A stretch of 45,946 nt of DNA from Clostridiales bacterium (GCA_031271295.1 JAISVZ010000002.1:1-45946), one strand, 5' to 3'. Positions 1-9,224 are shown, counted from the stretch's first letter. Numbers and translations are program-made. Notes: a model not told the origin generated them from the sequence alone.

Positions 1-106
1 GTTTCCCCGCCGCGTGGCACAATCATGCTGTTCGATATAACCCGCGCCGAAGCCCGGCAGCATGTTCTTTGCAGGAAGCGAAAGGAGTGCGCGAGTAATC
101 AAGTGT
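1..106 (-). repeat. Dispersed repeat, copy A (at window edge)
   Basis: Read on the minus strand, this segment aligns over about 105 bases with 625-733 read on the plus strand. Shared landmarks are CCGGGCTTCGGCGCGGGTTA, a GTGCC-CGCGGCGGG block and a TGCAAA block. A shorter part (about 60 bases) matches 27440-27500 almost base for base. No gene is visible. The copy runs off the left edge, so its true length is unknown. Copies A and B together form a large inverted repeat around 107-624. Confidence 0.75.
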
Positions 107-624
107 ACCCTTTACATGCAACGTAAGGTTTGCGCAAAGCCGCGCCGTAACACAGATTTCAACTTATTAAATTAGGCAACGGCGTAATTATTGCCCGCGT
201 GAGGAATCAATCACATTAAATTTGAATATCTTAGCTGTTATGCAACGCTAAGAGCTTTAAAATCCAGATTGCATTAAGTGCGGAATTTGGAATAATTAGT
301 GACATATATATGTCACTAATTATTCCATGAGTTCAAATAGAAGCAGTGCTAAATATTTATATTGTTCAGTGTTTGCGGTACTTGTTACTTGCTAAAGGGC
401 GCTTATTTTGCGGCTTTGATTTATATCTGCCAACGTCAGAATCGAAATAATATTCTTACCGCGCTATAACACTTTACGCGTATTAATAAAGGCAACGTTA
501 GAAAATTAATCGCCTGGACATAATTACGCCATTCGCTTATCTTGCAAGGATGATGCAGTTACTCTTCCCAAGAATATTTGGCAATGTATAAATTCTCGTA
601 ACCCTTTTGCTTCCCGCAAAGAAC
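107..624. other. Gene-free stretch between inverted repeat copies
   Basis: I see no plausible gene here on either strand: the open frames are short, lack a ribosome binding site and have no recognisable composition. The main structure is the perfect palindrome at 289-326, listed separately. The arms of the inverted dispersed repeat flank the stretch, so it could be the inside of a decayed mobile unit, but no transposase remnant was recognised. Confidence 0.5.
289..326. repeat. Perfect 38-bp palindrome
   Basis: The two 19-base arms (GGAATAATTAGTGACATAT and its exact complement) meet with no loop. It is AT-rich and has no T-run, so it is not a standard terminator. It sits inside the region bounded by repeat copies A and B. 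The core TGACA...TGTCA also occurs in the hairpin at 27296-27323, which likewise lies close to a repeat copy. Confidence 0.8.
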
Positions 625-740
625 ACACCCGATTATTTACGCGCTTTTTTCGCCGCCTGCAAAAACAAGTTGCCGGGCTTCGGCGCGGGTTATATTGCAC
701 GGCATGTTTGTGCCGCGCGGCGGGAAACAATTTTCGCCGG
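625..740 (+). repeat. Dispersed repeat, copy B
   Basis: Inverted partner of 1-106, and similar to 27440-27503, including the tail GGGAAACAATTTTCGCC. The following bases (about 740-775, CCTGTAACCCTTACCGAACAGC) reappear in reverse orientation at 27418-27440. The copies therefore look like mosaics of shared modules rather than simple duplicates. Confidence 0.75.
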
Positions 741-929
741 AGCCTCCTGTAACCCTTACCGAACAGCTACGTAAATCGCGTGCAGCTTCCGCGTTTACGG
801 CCCGCGTTTAGTTACAAAACTGCACTTGAACTAAAAGCCGTGCTTTGATATACTTGTTTCAATTATATTTTGGCTCCAGAAGCGTTTGCAAAAATGTTTC
901 CCGCCTCAAACCTAAAGGAGGTTTATCAA

Positions 930-2816
930 TTGAATTATAAAAGTATCCTGAACAAAATGGTGCTTCCCGCTGAAATTAAGGATATCATTAAAAACACTAA
1001 AGAAATTATCATGCCGGAGGATAGAAATCACCTTTTCGAGCTTGCTATGGGCGGCAAGGAAAACCTGACCTACGACGTTGAGTTTAACGTTGAGGAGGCC
1101 GTTATCAGAGAAGCAACGGTTGTTAAATGCAAAAACGGTATAGCCGTTAATTTTGACGATATTTACATGCGCCGCAGGGACCCTGACTCCATGGTTATAG
1201 CGGACGACCTTCCAACCGATAAGGCAACTCACGAAGAAAGGTTCGGAGTTAAGTTCGACTCTATCCGTCAGGAAACGCTGGACTGGCTTAAATCTCAGGA
1301 CAGCTTAATTATGATGCCGTTTTTTTCCGGAAGCGAGGCAATGAATATAGGGTATCCTTCCCTTCTTGTAGTTCCCGGCAACTCCGCGTTTTTCGCGCTT
1401 TGCCTTGCGGATTTGCAGGGTTTTATCCCTTCGGATTCCGTGCCCAACTTCTTTAAGCCCAAAGCCATTGTTTATGTTGCTCCGCCGTTTCGCCACATTC
1501 ATTATAAAGGAAAGCAAGTTGTTATTCACAACCGTACGTTCGATTTGCACGAGGTATTTTCCTTTAACCTATACCCCGGCCCGTCCGCCAAGAAAGGTAT
1601 TTACAGCGTTCTTTTAAATATCGGCGAACAGGAAAAATGGGTAACTTTGCACGCGTCCACCGTAAAAATTGAAACGCCTTACGAACTTACCACGGTTATT
1701 ATGCACGAGGGCGCTTCCGGCGGCGGCAAAAGCGAAATGACCGAGCAGTTCCACCGTCTGCCGGATGGGCGTCTTTTGCTTGGGCACAATATAGTTACAA
1801 ACGAGGATGTTAAAATCCCCATTACCGATTCTTGCGAGCTGTACCCCGTTACCGACGATATGGCGCTTTGCCACCCGTCGCTTCAAAACGAAAGCGGTAA
1901 GCTTAATATAGCGGACGCGGAGGACGGCTGGTTTGTGCGAATGGACCACATATTAAAATACGGAACCGACCCTGCTTTGGAACAGAGCACAATTCACCCC
2001 AAAGAACCTCTCGTATTTATGAATATTGAGGCAGTACCGGATTCCACGGCGTTAATTTGGGAACACATTATGGATACGCCCACCAAACGCTGCTCAAACC
2101 CGCGCGTTATTATGCCGCGAGCGTATGTTGAAAACCACGTTGTAGGCGCTGTGGATGTAGACGTTAGAAGCTTTGGGCTTCGTCAGCCGCCGTCCACAAA
2201 GGAAAAACCGAACTACGGCATCGCCGGTATTTTCCACGTTCTGCCGCCCGCTTTGGCGTGGCTGTGGAGGCTTGCCGCTCCGCGCGGTTTTGCCAACCCA
2301 AGCATTACGGATTCTTCCGGGATGCAAAGCGAAGGCGTTGGTTCCTATTGGCCGTTCGCAACCGGCAAAATGGTGGATCAAGCCAACTTACTGCTTAAGC
2401 AAATTTTAAAAACTCCGGAAACAAGGTACTTGCTTATTCCCAACCAGTATATCGGCGCGTATAAGGTTGGTTTCGCCGGTCAATGGATTACAAGGGAATT
2501 TATAGCAAGGCGCGGCGGCGCAAAGTTCCGTTCGGAATTACTTGTGGATTCGCGCTGCCCGCTTTTAGGCTACGCGCTGGATTATATCCGTGTGGACGGC
2601 GTAATAATCTCCAAAACATTCCTGCAAGTTAACATGCAGCCGGAGGTTGGAAACGAAGGTTACGACGCGGGCGCGAAAATCCTTACCGATTTTTTCAAAA
2701 GCGAACTTCAAAAGTTCATGAAAGACGATTTGCTTCCGCTTGGCAGAAAAATAATTGACGCTTGCCTTGCAGACGCTAAGGTTGCGGATTATTATAATTT
2801 AATACCGAAACTGTAA
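930..2816 (+). CDS. DUF4914 family protein with P-loop
   Basis: A 628-residue soluble protein that I recognise as a DUF4914-type protein, a family of about 620 residues with no established function. A glycine-rich nucleotide-binding motif GASGGGKS lies at residues 261-268. It resembles the P-loop of PEP carboxykinase or HPr-kinase-like proteins, so ATP or GTP binding is likely; the reaction is unknown. I chose the TTG at 930 because AGGAGG (916-921) precedes it by eight bases. An in-frame TTG at 870 has no such site. There is no signal peptide and no membrane helix. It is a single-gene unit ending at the strong hairpin at 2828-2902. Family assignment is fairly sure; function is open. Confidence 0.85.
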   Translation: MNYKSILNKMVLPAEIKDIIKNTKEIIMPEDRNHLFELAMGGKENLTYDVEFNVEEAVIREATVVKCKNGIAVNFDDIYMRRRDPDSMVIADDLPTDKATHEERFGVKFDSIRQETLDWLKSQDSLIMMPFFSGSEAMNIGYPSLLVVPGNSAFFALCLADLQGFIPSDSVPNFFKPKAIVYVAPPFRHIHYKGKQVVIHNRTFDLHEVFSFNLYPGPSAKKGIYSVLLNIGEQEKWVTLHASTVKIETPYELTTVIMHEGASGGGKSEMTEQFHRLPDGRLLLGHNIVTNEDVKIPITDSCELYPVTDDMALCHPSLQNESGKLNIADAEDGWFVRMDHILKYGTDPALEQSTIHPKEPLVFMNIEAVPDSTALIWEHIMDTPTKRCSNPRVIMPRAYVENHVVGAVDVDVRSFGLRQPPSTKEKPNYGIAGIFHVLPPALAWLWRLAAPRGFANPSITDSSGMQSEGVGSYWPFATGKMVDQANLLLKQILKTPETRYLLIPNQYIGAYKVGFAGQWITREFIARRGGAKFRSELLVDSRCPLLGYALDYIRVDGVIISKTFLQVNMQPEVGNEGYDAGAKILTDFFKSELQKFMKDDLLPLGRKIIDACLADAKVADYYNLIPKL

Positions 2817-2827
2817 AACTATTTACT

Positions 2828-2902
2828 AAAGAGCCGCGTTCCCCCCCCCCTTAACCCGCGCCGCAAATAAACGGCGAGGCAGGGGAGGACGCGGCTCTTT
2901 TC
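2828..2902 (+). terminator. Hairpin terminator after the DUF4914 gene
   Basis: A perfect 12-bp stem (AAAGAGCCGCGT at 2828-2839 with ACGCGGCTCTTT at 2889-2900) closes a long GC-rich loop that contains a run of ten C. The stem runs into TTTTC, a short U-tract. It ends only about 14 bases before the next start codon, so it could also act as an attenuator for the methyltransferase gene. Confidence 0.7.
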
Positions 2903-2915
2903 GAAAGGAAATTAA

Positions 2916-4070
2916 ATGATGGATACGAAGCAGGATTTATTCCGGTTTATTGACAAAGAAAAACCGGTTTTGGAAATAGGCCCTTTAGACGTACCTATGG
3001 TTACTAAAAGCGGCGGCAATGTTTATTACGCGGATATCAGGTCTAACGAAGAGTTAACCGAACATTACAGGAATGTCCATAACGATGAAAAAGTAAAAAA
3101 AATTGTCCCGATAGATTTTGTGGTTAAGAGTACCTATAAAGAAGCTGTTGGCGGTTTGCGCTTTCAAACCGTAGTTTCAAGCCATGTAATTGAGCATACC
3201 TTCGATTTTATAAGGCATTTGCAGGAAATAGGCGAAATACTAAACGAATCGGGGCACTATGTTATGCGCGTGCCGGATAAACGCCATTGTTTCGACCATT
3301 TTAGGGAGATAACCCCCTTCCGCGACGCCTACGACGTTTACATGAACGGCGAAAGTGCGCTTAAAAGGCTTAAGATGGATTATTTTATGATGAAGCACCC
3401 GTGTAACAATCCGGTTGGGTATTTACGCGGAAGCGTTTCTTACGGAACCGAATTATTTAACGAAGAAAGATTTAACCTTGCGCAAAATCAATTCCGCGAT
3501 TTTGTTAAAGATTCCGACCCGGTGCATTTCTGGGTGTTTACATCCCTTTCCTTTATGGCTTTAATACGCGATTGCCTGCTGTTTAATTTAATTCCCTTCG
3601 AGCTTGTTTTTGCGCATGACAGCGCAAATTTACCCGTGGAATTTTATGTCGTTTTAAAGAAAAATTCCGAACTAACCAAAAACGAGGTTAAAAGAAAAGC
3701 GGAAATTTTCCGAATAAACGAAATTATTGAAAGCCGAAAATCCGAAAACAAAAATTTTGACGTAAAGCAAAGCAACTTAAAAAACTATGTTTCCGGCGCT
3801 GAAAAGGTATATATTTACGGCGGGGCAGAAAAGGTAAAATACCTCCTTCACATATTGGGGGAAGATGCAAAATATATTACGGGCGCGGTATTTGAGCCGT
3901 ATTGCAAAAAAGAGGGCTGCTGCGTACAGGGTTACCGTTTGGATGAAATTGAAGATAAAAACTCCAAAATAATTGTGGCATTAGCCGAAAGCGTTTGCTC
4001 TAAAGCGTTGCAAGAGCTTAAGGATTCAGGGTTTGTTAATATCGCAACTTATTTGCCGTTATGTTTTTAA
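2916..4070 (+). CDS. SAM-dependent methyltransferase, two-domain
   Basis: A 384-residue cytoplasmic protein. The N-terminal half is a class I methyltransferase: motif I LEIGPLD is at about residues 19-25, an acidic strand end YYADI at about 38-42, and a motif-III-like SSHVIEH at about 87-93. The last 100 residues (YIYGGAEKVKYLL onward) look like a second Rossmann-type unit of the kind attached to sugar- or nucleotide-sugar-modifying methyltransferases. The substrate cannot be told from sequence. The start follows AAAGGA at 2905-2910, with ATG ATG at 2916 and 2919. No operon partner follows; a terminator lies at 4118-4180. Confidence 0.75.
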   Translation: MMDTKQDLFRFIDKEKPVLEIGPLDVPMVTKSGGNVYYADIRSNEELTEHYRNVHNDEKVKKIVPIDFVVKSTYKEAVGGLRFQTVVSSHVIEHTFDFIRHLQEIGEILNESGHYVMRVPDKRHCFDHFREITPFRDAYDVYMNGESALKRLKMDYFMMKHPCNNPVGYLRGSVSYGTELFNEERFNLAQNQFRDFVKDSDPVHFWVFTSLSFMALIRDCLLFNLIPFELVFAHDSANLPVEFYVVLKKNSELTKNEVKRKAEIFRINEIIESRKSENKNFDVKQSNLKNYVSGAEKVYIYGGAEKVKYLLHILGEDAKYITGAVFEPYCKKEGCCVQGYRLDEIEDKNSKIIVALAESVCSKALQELKDSGFVNIATYLPLCF

Positions 4071-4117
4071 GTTTTCGCGAATATATTAGTTCGTGCTTTG
4101 TATAATATAACATAGTA

Positions 4118-4180
4118 AACCGTGTGCAATTTTGCATCTTATTTCCGTTATATGCAAAACATGCACGCGGTTATTTTTTT
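4118..4180 (+). terminator. Rho-independent terminator after the methyltransferase
   Basis: A long interrupted stem (AACCG/CGGTT, TGTGCA/TGCACG, TTTTGCAT/ATGCAAAA) is followed by ATTTTTTT. It separates the methyltransferase from the mannan region. Confidence 0.75.
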
Positions 4181-4213
4181 CGGAAAACGTCCTTGGCAAA
4201 AGGTTCCACATAA

Positions 4214-4248
4214 TTGTTCATGTTGTGCAAAACGTTTCGCTTGAACAA
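4214..4248 (+). promoter_or_regulatory. Candidate operator upstream of the mannanase
   Basis: A CG-centred palindrome AAACGTTT (within 4229-4237) lies between a perfect inverted repeat TTGTTCA (4214-4220) and TGAACAA (4242-4248). LacI-family operators are typically CG-centred palindromes, and similar cores occur at 21943-21952 and 25152-25157, the latter just before the LacI-type gene. An unrelated AAACGTTT also occurs near 45533, so chance is possible. Confidence 0.35.
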
Positions 4249-4287
4249 ATTAAACTCAAAAATGCAAAAATGCATTATACATAGAAA

Positions 4288-4318
4288 TTCTAGAAAATTT
4301 TGTGCAAAATTTTTAGAA
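4288..4318. promoter_or_regulatory. Inverted repeat upstream of the GH26 promoter
   Basis: TTCTAGAAAATTTT and AAAATTTTTAGAA form near-complementary arms around GTGC, ending 17 bases before the -35 box at 4336. There is no T-run. It is a possible binding site for a regulator, or simply an AT-rich symmetrical element. Confidence 0.35.
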
Positions 4319-4335
4319 AATTTCCTTACAACTCC

Positions 4336-4364
4336 TTGCGTTATTTAATTTTATTTGATATTAT
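4336..4364 (+). promoter_or_regulatory. Sigma-A-type promoter of the mannanase gene
   Basis: TTGCGT at 4336-4341 and TATTAT at 4359-4364 are separated by 17 bases. This lies about 100 bases upstream of the TTG start of the GH26 gene, after the terminator of the previous gene and downstream of the candidate operators. Confidence 0.6.
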
Positions 4365-4467
4365 TTATACAAATTGGTTAGTTATTTAAAAAAATTTATC
4401 AATATTTCCAGTTATGTTTCAAAATACTTGGGCAAATTTTAAATCAGCTTCGGGGGAGGTATGTGTT

Positions 4468-6087
4468 TTGCAAAATCGTATTTGGCGTTTTGTGTGCATT
4501 GCGTGCATTTTGGTTATTTTTGGTGCGTTTTTTTCCGGGTGTAATAACACTGATGTTGGTAATAACGGTGAAGTTTCTTTAGCTGCGCCGGGAGGGGCGG
4601 ATACCGAACAGTTAGAGCTTGCCGCTTCGCCCTTGTCCGAAACGGATTTAGCCGAAACGGATTTGGCCGAAACCGAAGAGCTGCCGCCTTACAACCCAAA
4701 CCCTATAACCTACGAAGCGGAGGACGCGGCGCTTTCCGGCTCTGCGCGTATTGAAAGTTCTTTGGCGGGTTTTACCGGAAGCGGGTATGTAACGGGTTTT
4801 GAAAACAACAACGATAGTTTGGAATTTACCATTAATATAGAAGAGGCCGGTTTTTTTGATTTAAACTTTATAACATCTTCCGGCAACCACGGCTATAAGG
4901 AAAACATTATCGCGATAAACGGAAGCAATGTCGGCAAGGTAAACGTACTTAGCGAAACCTTTACGGATTCTATGCTAAAGCGCATTTATTTTGAAAAGGG
5001 GCAGTCCAAAATTAAGTTTATTAAGGAATGGGGCTGGGTTTATCTCGACAGCCTTATAGTTGTCGAATCCGAACCTTTAAACCCCAATGTTTTTAATATA
5101 AGCGCAAAACTTGTTAACCCCAACGCTTCGGATAACGCAAAGCGCGTTATGTCCTATTTAACCGATATTTACGGAAACAATATTTTAACCGGCCAATACG
5201 CGGATTTGGGCTTATACAGCCACGAGTTTTACGCAATTGAACAGGAAACCGGCGAAAAACCGGCGATACTCGGCCTGGATTTAATGGAATACACACCCTC
5301 TCGCGTACTGCACGGCAGCGACGGCAAGGCGGCCGAACGCGCAATTGAGTTTTGGGAAGCGGGCGGCATTGTAACAATGTGCTGGCACTGGAACGCTCCG
5401 GAGGATTATTTGTCCGGCATATGGTACAGGGGTTTTTATACGGAAGAGACGAATATCAGGCTTAACAAAATTATGAACGGGCAGGATAAAAACGGGTACG
5501 ACCTTTTACTGCGCGATATAGACGCTATTGCCGAACCTCTTAAAGAGCTTCAAGACGCAGGCGTTCCGATTCTTTGGAGGCCGCTTCACGAGGCAAGCGG
5601 CGGTTGGTTTTGGTGGGGCGCTTCGGGCGCGGAGCCTTACATCGAACTTTGGAAGCTTATTTACGACAGGCTTACAAACTATCACTCACTTAACAATTTA
5701 ATATGGCTTTGGAACGGGCAGGACGCCGAATGGTATCCCGGCGACGAATTTGTGGATATCATTGGCGAGGATATTTACGCGGGCGAACGCGTGTATTCCC
5801 CTCAAACGGGCAAGTTTATGGAAATTTTGGAGTATTCCGGCGGGAACAAAATGGTTGTTATGTCGGAAAACGGCACACTGTTCGACCCTGATTTGGCAAT
5901 TAGGGATAACGCTATGTGGGGTTTTTTCGCCACATGGAACGGGGATTTTGTGCTTGTTGGGCAAGGGCTTAACCGGTATTCCGAAAAATTCACCGAAAGG
6001 GAAATGCTGAAGAAGGTATACGCGCACGAGAAATTTCTCTCCCTTGAAGACATTCCGGACCTTAAAACTTATGAAATTAAACCTTAA
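4468..6087 (+). CDS. Secreted GH26 beta-mannanase with CBM35-like domain
   Basis: A 539-residue lipoprotein expected to cleave beta-1,4-mannan at the cell surface. The TTG at 4468 is preceded by GGGGGAGG (4452-4459); the ATG at 4414 has no such site. The N-terminus has a hydrophobic segment and a lipobox (FFSGC), then an acidic Ala/Glu/Thr linker, then a CBM35/CBM6-like beta-sandwich starting ITYEAEDAAL (about residues 75-195). The rest is a GH26 barrel. The acid/base is E375 in RPLHEASGG and the nucleophile E467 in VVMSENG, both in typical family context with aromatic residues for substrate binding. It is the first gene of the mannan region. Specificity (mannan versus another beta-mannoside) is inferred from the family and the GH130 gene downstream. 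Confidence 0.9.
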   Translation: MQNRIWRFVCIACILVIFGAFFSGCNNTDVGNNGEVSLAAPGGADTEQLELAASPLSETDLAETDLAETEELPPYNPNPITYEAEDAALSGSARIESSLAGFTGSGYVTGFENNNDSLEFTINIEEAGFFDLNFITSSGNHGYKENIIAINGSNVGKVNVLSETFTDSMLKRIYFEKGQSKIKFIKEWGWVYLDSLIVVESEPLNPNVFNISAKLVNPNASDNAKRVMSYLTDIYGNNILTGQYADLGLYSHEFYAIEQETGEKPAILGLDLMEYTPSRVLHGSDGKAAERAIEFWEAGGIVTMCWHWNAPEDYLSGIWYRGFYTEETNIRLNKIMNGQDKNGYDLLLRDIDAIAEPLKELQDAGVPILWRPLHEASGGWFWWGASGAEPYIELWKLIYDRLTNYHSLNNLIWLWNGQDAEWYPGDEFVDIIGEDIYAGERVYSPQTGKFMEILEYSGGNKMVVMSENGTLFDPDLAIRDNAMWGFFATWNGDFVLVGQGLNRYSEKFTEREMLKKVYAHEKFLSLEDIPDLKTYEIKP

Positions 6088-6140
6088 GCTTACAGTTTGA
6101 GGTTTTCTTTGCGTTACGCGCGTTAAAAAGGGCGGCGGCG

Positions 6141-6169
6141 AAACCATTATCCGCGGCGGTTAATGGTTT
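6141..6169 (+). terminator. Intergenic hairpin between GH26 and SBP genes
   Basis: Arms AAACCATTA (6141-6149) and TAATGGTTT (6161-6169) pair perfectly around a GC-rich loop. No long T-run follows, so it may be a weak terminator or an mRNA-processing or stabilising hairpin. Confidence 0.45.
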
Positions 6170-6200
6170 GTATATTATTTGCCGGGCGGCGGGTAACGGT

Positions 6201-6228
6201 TTGCGAAATAATAAATATTTAATAGAAT
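6201..6228 (+). promoter_or_regulatory. Candidate promoter of the first transporter operon
   Basis: TTGCGA (6201-6206) and TAGAAT (6223-6228) are 16 bases apart, 18 bases before the start codon of the solute-binding protein. The untranslated leader would be very short. Confidence 0.45.
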
Positions 6229-6245
6229 AATTTTCTGAAAGCAGG

Positions 6246-9209
6246 ATGGTTATGAAGAATTCCAAGAAAATTGTATCGGTTTTGCTCTCTTTAATTACCG
6301 TGTTTACGGCGCTTCCCCCAAACCCGGTTTTGGCTCAAAAAACGCAGGAGGAATATTTTGAGCAGATAGACAACTACAATATGGACGATTCCATACCGAA
6401 ATACGCGGATTATTTAAGCGCGCTGCCTAAAGTTCGCCCGTCGTCCGAAATTGTAATAGACGCCGCCTCCTACGTTTCGTATACGGAAAACGACGTTTCC
6501 GTTACGCCCGAAGTTTACGAAAATTACAAGGGTATGGAGGGCGCAAGCATCTATTCCGGCGAAAACTCAATTATAGAGTACAGCTTTAACGTTGCCGAGG
6601 CCGGCCTTTACGATTTATCGCTGTTGTATTACCCAATACCGGGCAAAAGCGGCGCAATTCAGCGCAGTGTTTTTATAGACGGCGCAATTCCCTTTAAAGA
6701 ATTCGCGCTTGTTGAGTTCTACCGTATGTGGGGCGCGGTAGCCGGAGTTCCTTACGAGGACGATAAGGGCGTTACAAGGCTAACCTGGGAAAAGGATAAC
6801 CAAGGAAACGACTTAAAGCCGAGCGTTATTGAACTTCCGGATTGGATAGAAAGCGGTTTTTACGATTATAACGGTTTTATTTTAGACGAACTTGCCGTTT
6901 ACTTAGAGCAGGGTCAGCACACCATAACCCTTGTTTCAATGCGCGAACCTATGATAATGCGCGGCATTACGCTTAAAAACAACGAAGAAACCATAAACTA
7001 CGCGGATAAAAAAGCCATGTGGGATTCTATGGGTTATTCCAATACCGCAGGGCATGTAATAAGGGTAGAGGCGGAGAACTATTCGCGTTCGTCTTCTCAA
7101 ATGCTTTATCCCGACCAGGACCAAAGTTCGCCTTCGGTTTACCCTATGGGCGCGAAGGAATTACTTAACAATTCAATAGGCGGCGGCAACTGGGGCGAAA
7201 GCGGGCAGTGGCTTGAATGGGAGTTTAGCGTGCCCGAAAGCGGTTATTACAACATAAGCTTAAACGCGCTGCAAAACTTCCAAAAGGGAATATCGGTTAC
7301 GCGCAAAATTACCATAGACGGCGAAGCTCCGTTTACCGAGCTTTTAAATAAAAAGTTTGCATACAAGCAAAACTGGCGCGAAGAGGTTTTGGCGGACGAA
7401 AATGGAAACGCGTATATGATTTACTTGGAAGCGGGTACCCATACGCTGAAAATGGAAACCGCGCTTGGGGATTTTGCGGATATTATAAGCTTAATGCAGG
7501 ATACCGTTTACGATTTAAACGAAATTTACCGCGACGTTATACGAATTTTGGGCGTCAGCCCGGATAAATTCAGGGATTATCAGTTGGAGCGCTCAATACC
7601 CGGCCTTGAGGGCAAGCTTACCGCCGCGAGGGATAACCTAAACACGGTAATTGCAATGCTTGAGGACGCGGCGGAGGAAAAAAGCGATAAGGCGGCGGTA
7701 CTGCTTACAATGAGGGATCAGCTTAACGAACTTATCGCGGACAGGGAGCATTTTACGAAAACCGTTGCGGACTACCGCAAAAACGCCCGCGCCTGCGGTA
7801 GCTGGATACCGCCCGTTATGGCGCAGCCGTTGCAGCTTGATTCAATATTTATTTATTCGCCCGGCGAAAAGGCGGATATAAAAAAGGCGGCGTGGTATGA
7901 AATTTTATGGTTCGAGCTTAAAAGGCTGTTCTATTCCTTCATTATAGATTATAACCAGATAGGTAACGTTTCCTCTAAAGAGGATACCAAAACCATAACC
8001 CTTTGGGTAGGCACAGGGCGCGACCAGGCAAACATAGTAAAAACCCTTATAGACAAAAGTTTTACAAACAACATGGATATAAACGTAAACGTTATGATTG
8101 TGGATATGTCCACACTTTTGCAGGCAACGCTTTCCGGGCAGGGGCCGGATGTGGCAATTCAGGTAGGCAACGACGTGCCTATGAATTACGGCCTTAGAAA
8201 CGCGGTGCTGGATTTGTCGCAGTTTCCGGATTTAAACCAGGTTACGCAAAGGTTTTTCCCAAGTTCCATGGTGGCTATGCGTTACGAGGATTATACGTTC
8301 GGTTTGCCGGAGACGCAAACCTTCCCCATGATGTTTTACCGCAAGGATATTTTAAGGGATTTGGGGCTTGAACTGCCAAACACCTGGGACGACGTTAAAG
8401 TTGCGATGACAATTTTGGCTAAAAACCAAATGGAATTTGGAATGTTCCCCGTGGAGCAAAACTTTGCCACTTTGCTTTTCCAAAACGGCGGGGAGTATTA
8501 CACGGAGGACGCCACAAAATCCGCGCTCGATTCGGAAGAGGCTATAAACACATTTAAAATTTACTGCAACTATTATACGGACTATAAGCTTGACAAAATA
8601 ACAAGCGTGGACGAAAGGTTCCGTACCGGCGAAGCGCCTATTATCGTTACGGATTACACGTTTTACAACACCCTTCAGGTATCCGCGCCGGATATTAAAG
8701 GCTTGTGGGATTTTGCTCCCGTACCCGCAACTGTTAAGGCAAACGGCGAACTTGACCGGTCTGTTGCGAGCGCGGGTAACGCCTGCATAATTATGAACGC
8801 CGCTAAGGATAAGGAAAGCTCTTGGGAATTTTTAAAATGGTGGACATCTTCCGAAACGCAAACCCTGTTTGGGCGCGAACTTGAAAGCCTGCTTGGCTCT
8901 TCCGCGCGCCTTGCAACCGCGAACATTGAAGCTTTTTCAATGCTTCCGTGGAAAAGGTCTGAATACGAGGCGTTAAGCGAACAGTTTGCAACCGCAAAGG
9001 GAATAAGGCAGGTGCCGGGCGGTTATTACTCGTTTAGAAACGTTAACAACGCCTTTTACAGGGTAACGAACGATATAAGCACAATTTTCTCCACAAAATC
9101 AAGAGTTGGCACAGTTTCCCCAAGGGAAGAGCTTACCGATAAGGTGCTTCTTATAAATGATGAAATACGCTACAAACGTACCGAATTCGGAATGCCGTTG
9201 GCGGAATAA
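6246..9209 (+). CDS. Giant extracellular solute-binding protein with CBM-like domains
   Basis: A 987-residue exported protein, about twice the usual size of a sugar-binding protein. Residues 1-30 form a signal peptide ending near PVLAQ; there is no lipobox cysteine, so the mode of anchoring is unclear. Two beta-sandwich units of CBM6/CBM35 appearance follow: about 70-240, and about 270-430 starting RVEAENYSR. A helical linker (about 440-570) comes next. From about 580 the protein is a family 1 type ABC solute-binding protein (TITLWVG..., GPDVAIQV, LGLELPNTWDD). It should bind manno-oligosaccharides for the two permeases that follow directly. ATG at 6252 is an alternative start. Sugar specificity is inferred from context. 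Confidence 0.85.
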   Translation: MVMKNSKKIVSVLLSLITVFTALPPNPVLAQKTQEEYFEQIDNYNMDDSIPKYADYLSALPKVRPSSEIVIDAASYVSYTENDVSVTPEVYENYKGMEGASIYSGENSIIEYSFNVAEAGLYDLSLLYYPIPGKSGAIQRSVFIDGAIPFKEFALVEFYRMWGAVAGVPYEDDKGVTRLTWEKDNQGNDLKPSVIELPDWIESGFYDYNGFILDELAVYLEQGQHTITLVSMREPMIMRGITLKNNEETINYADKKAMWDSMGYSNTAGHVIRVEAENYSRSSSQMLYPDQDQSSPSVYPMGAKELLNNSIGGGNWGESGQWLEWEFSVPESGYYNISLNALQNFQKGISVTRKITIDGEAPFTELLNKKFAYKQNWREEVLADENGNAYMIYLEAGTHTLKMETALGDFADIISLMQDTVYDLNEIYRDVIRILGVSPDKFRDYQLERSIPGLEGKLTAARDNLNTVIAMLEDAAEEKSDKAAVLLTMRDQLNELIADREHFTKTVADYRKNARACGSWIPPVMAQPLQLDSIFIYSPGEKADIKKAAWYEILWFELKRLFYSFIIDYNQIGNVSSKEDTKTITLWVGTGRDQANIVKTLIDKSFTNNMDINVNVMIVDMSTLLQATLSGQGPDVAIQVGNDVPMNYGLRNAVLDLSQFPDLNQVTQRFFPSSMVAMRYEDYTFGLPETQTFPMMFYRKDILRDLGLELPNTWDDVKVAMTILAKNQMEFGMFPVEQNFATLLFQNGGEYYTEDATKSALDSEEAINTFKIYCNYYTDYKLDKITSVDERFRTGEAPIIVTDYTFYNTLQVSAPDIKGLWDFAPVPATVKANGELDRSVASAGNACIIMNAAKDKESSWEFLKWWTSSETQTLFGRELESLLGSSARLATANIEAFSMLPWKRSEYEALSEQFATAKGIRQVPGGYYSFRNVNNAFYRVTNDISTIFSTKSRVGTVSPREELTDKVLLINDEIRYKRTEFGMPLAE

Positions 9210-9224
9210 TAAGGAGGGAACAAA

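Noticed and set aside
524-730. Minus-strand 68-codon open frame
   Set aside because: It lies within repeat copy B, has arginine/cysteine-rich random-looking composition and no start signal.
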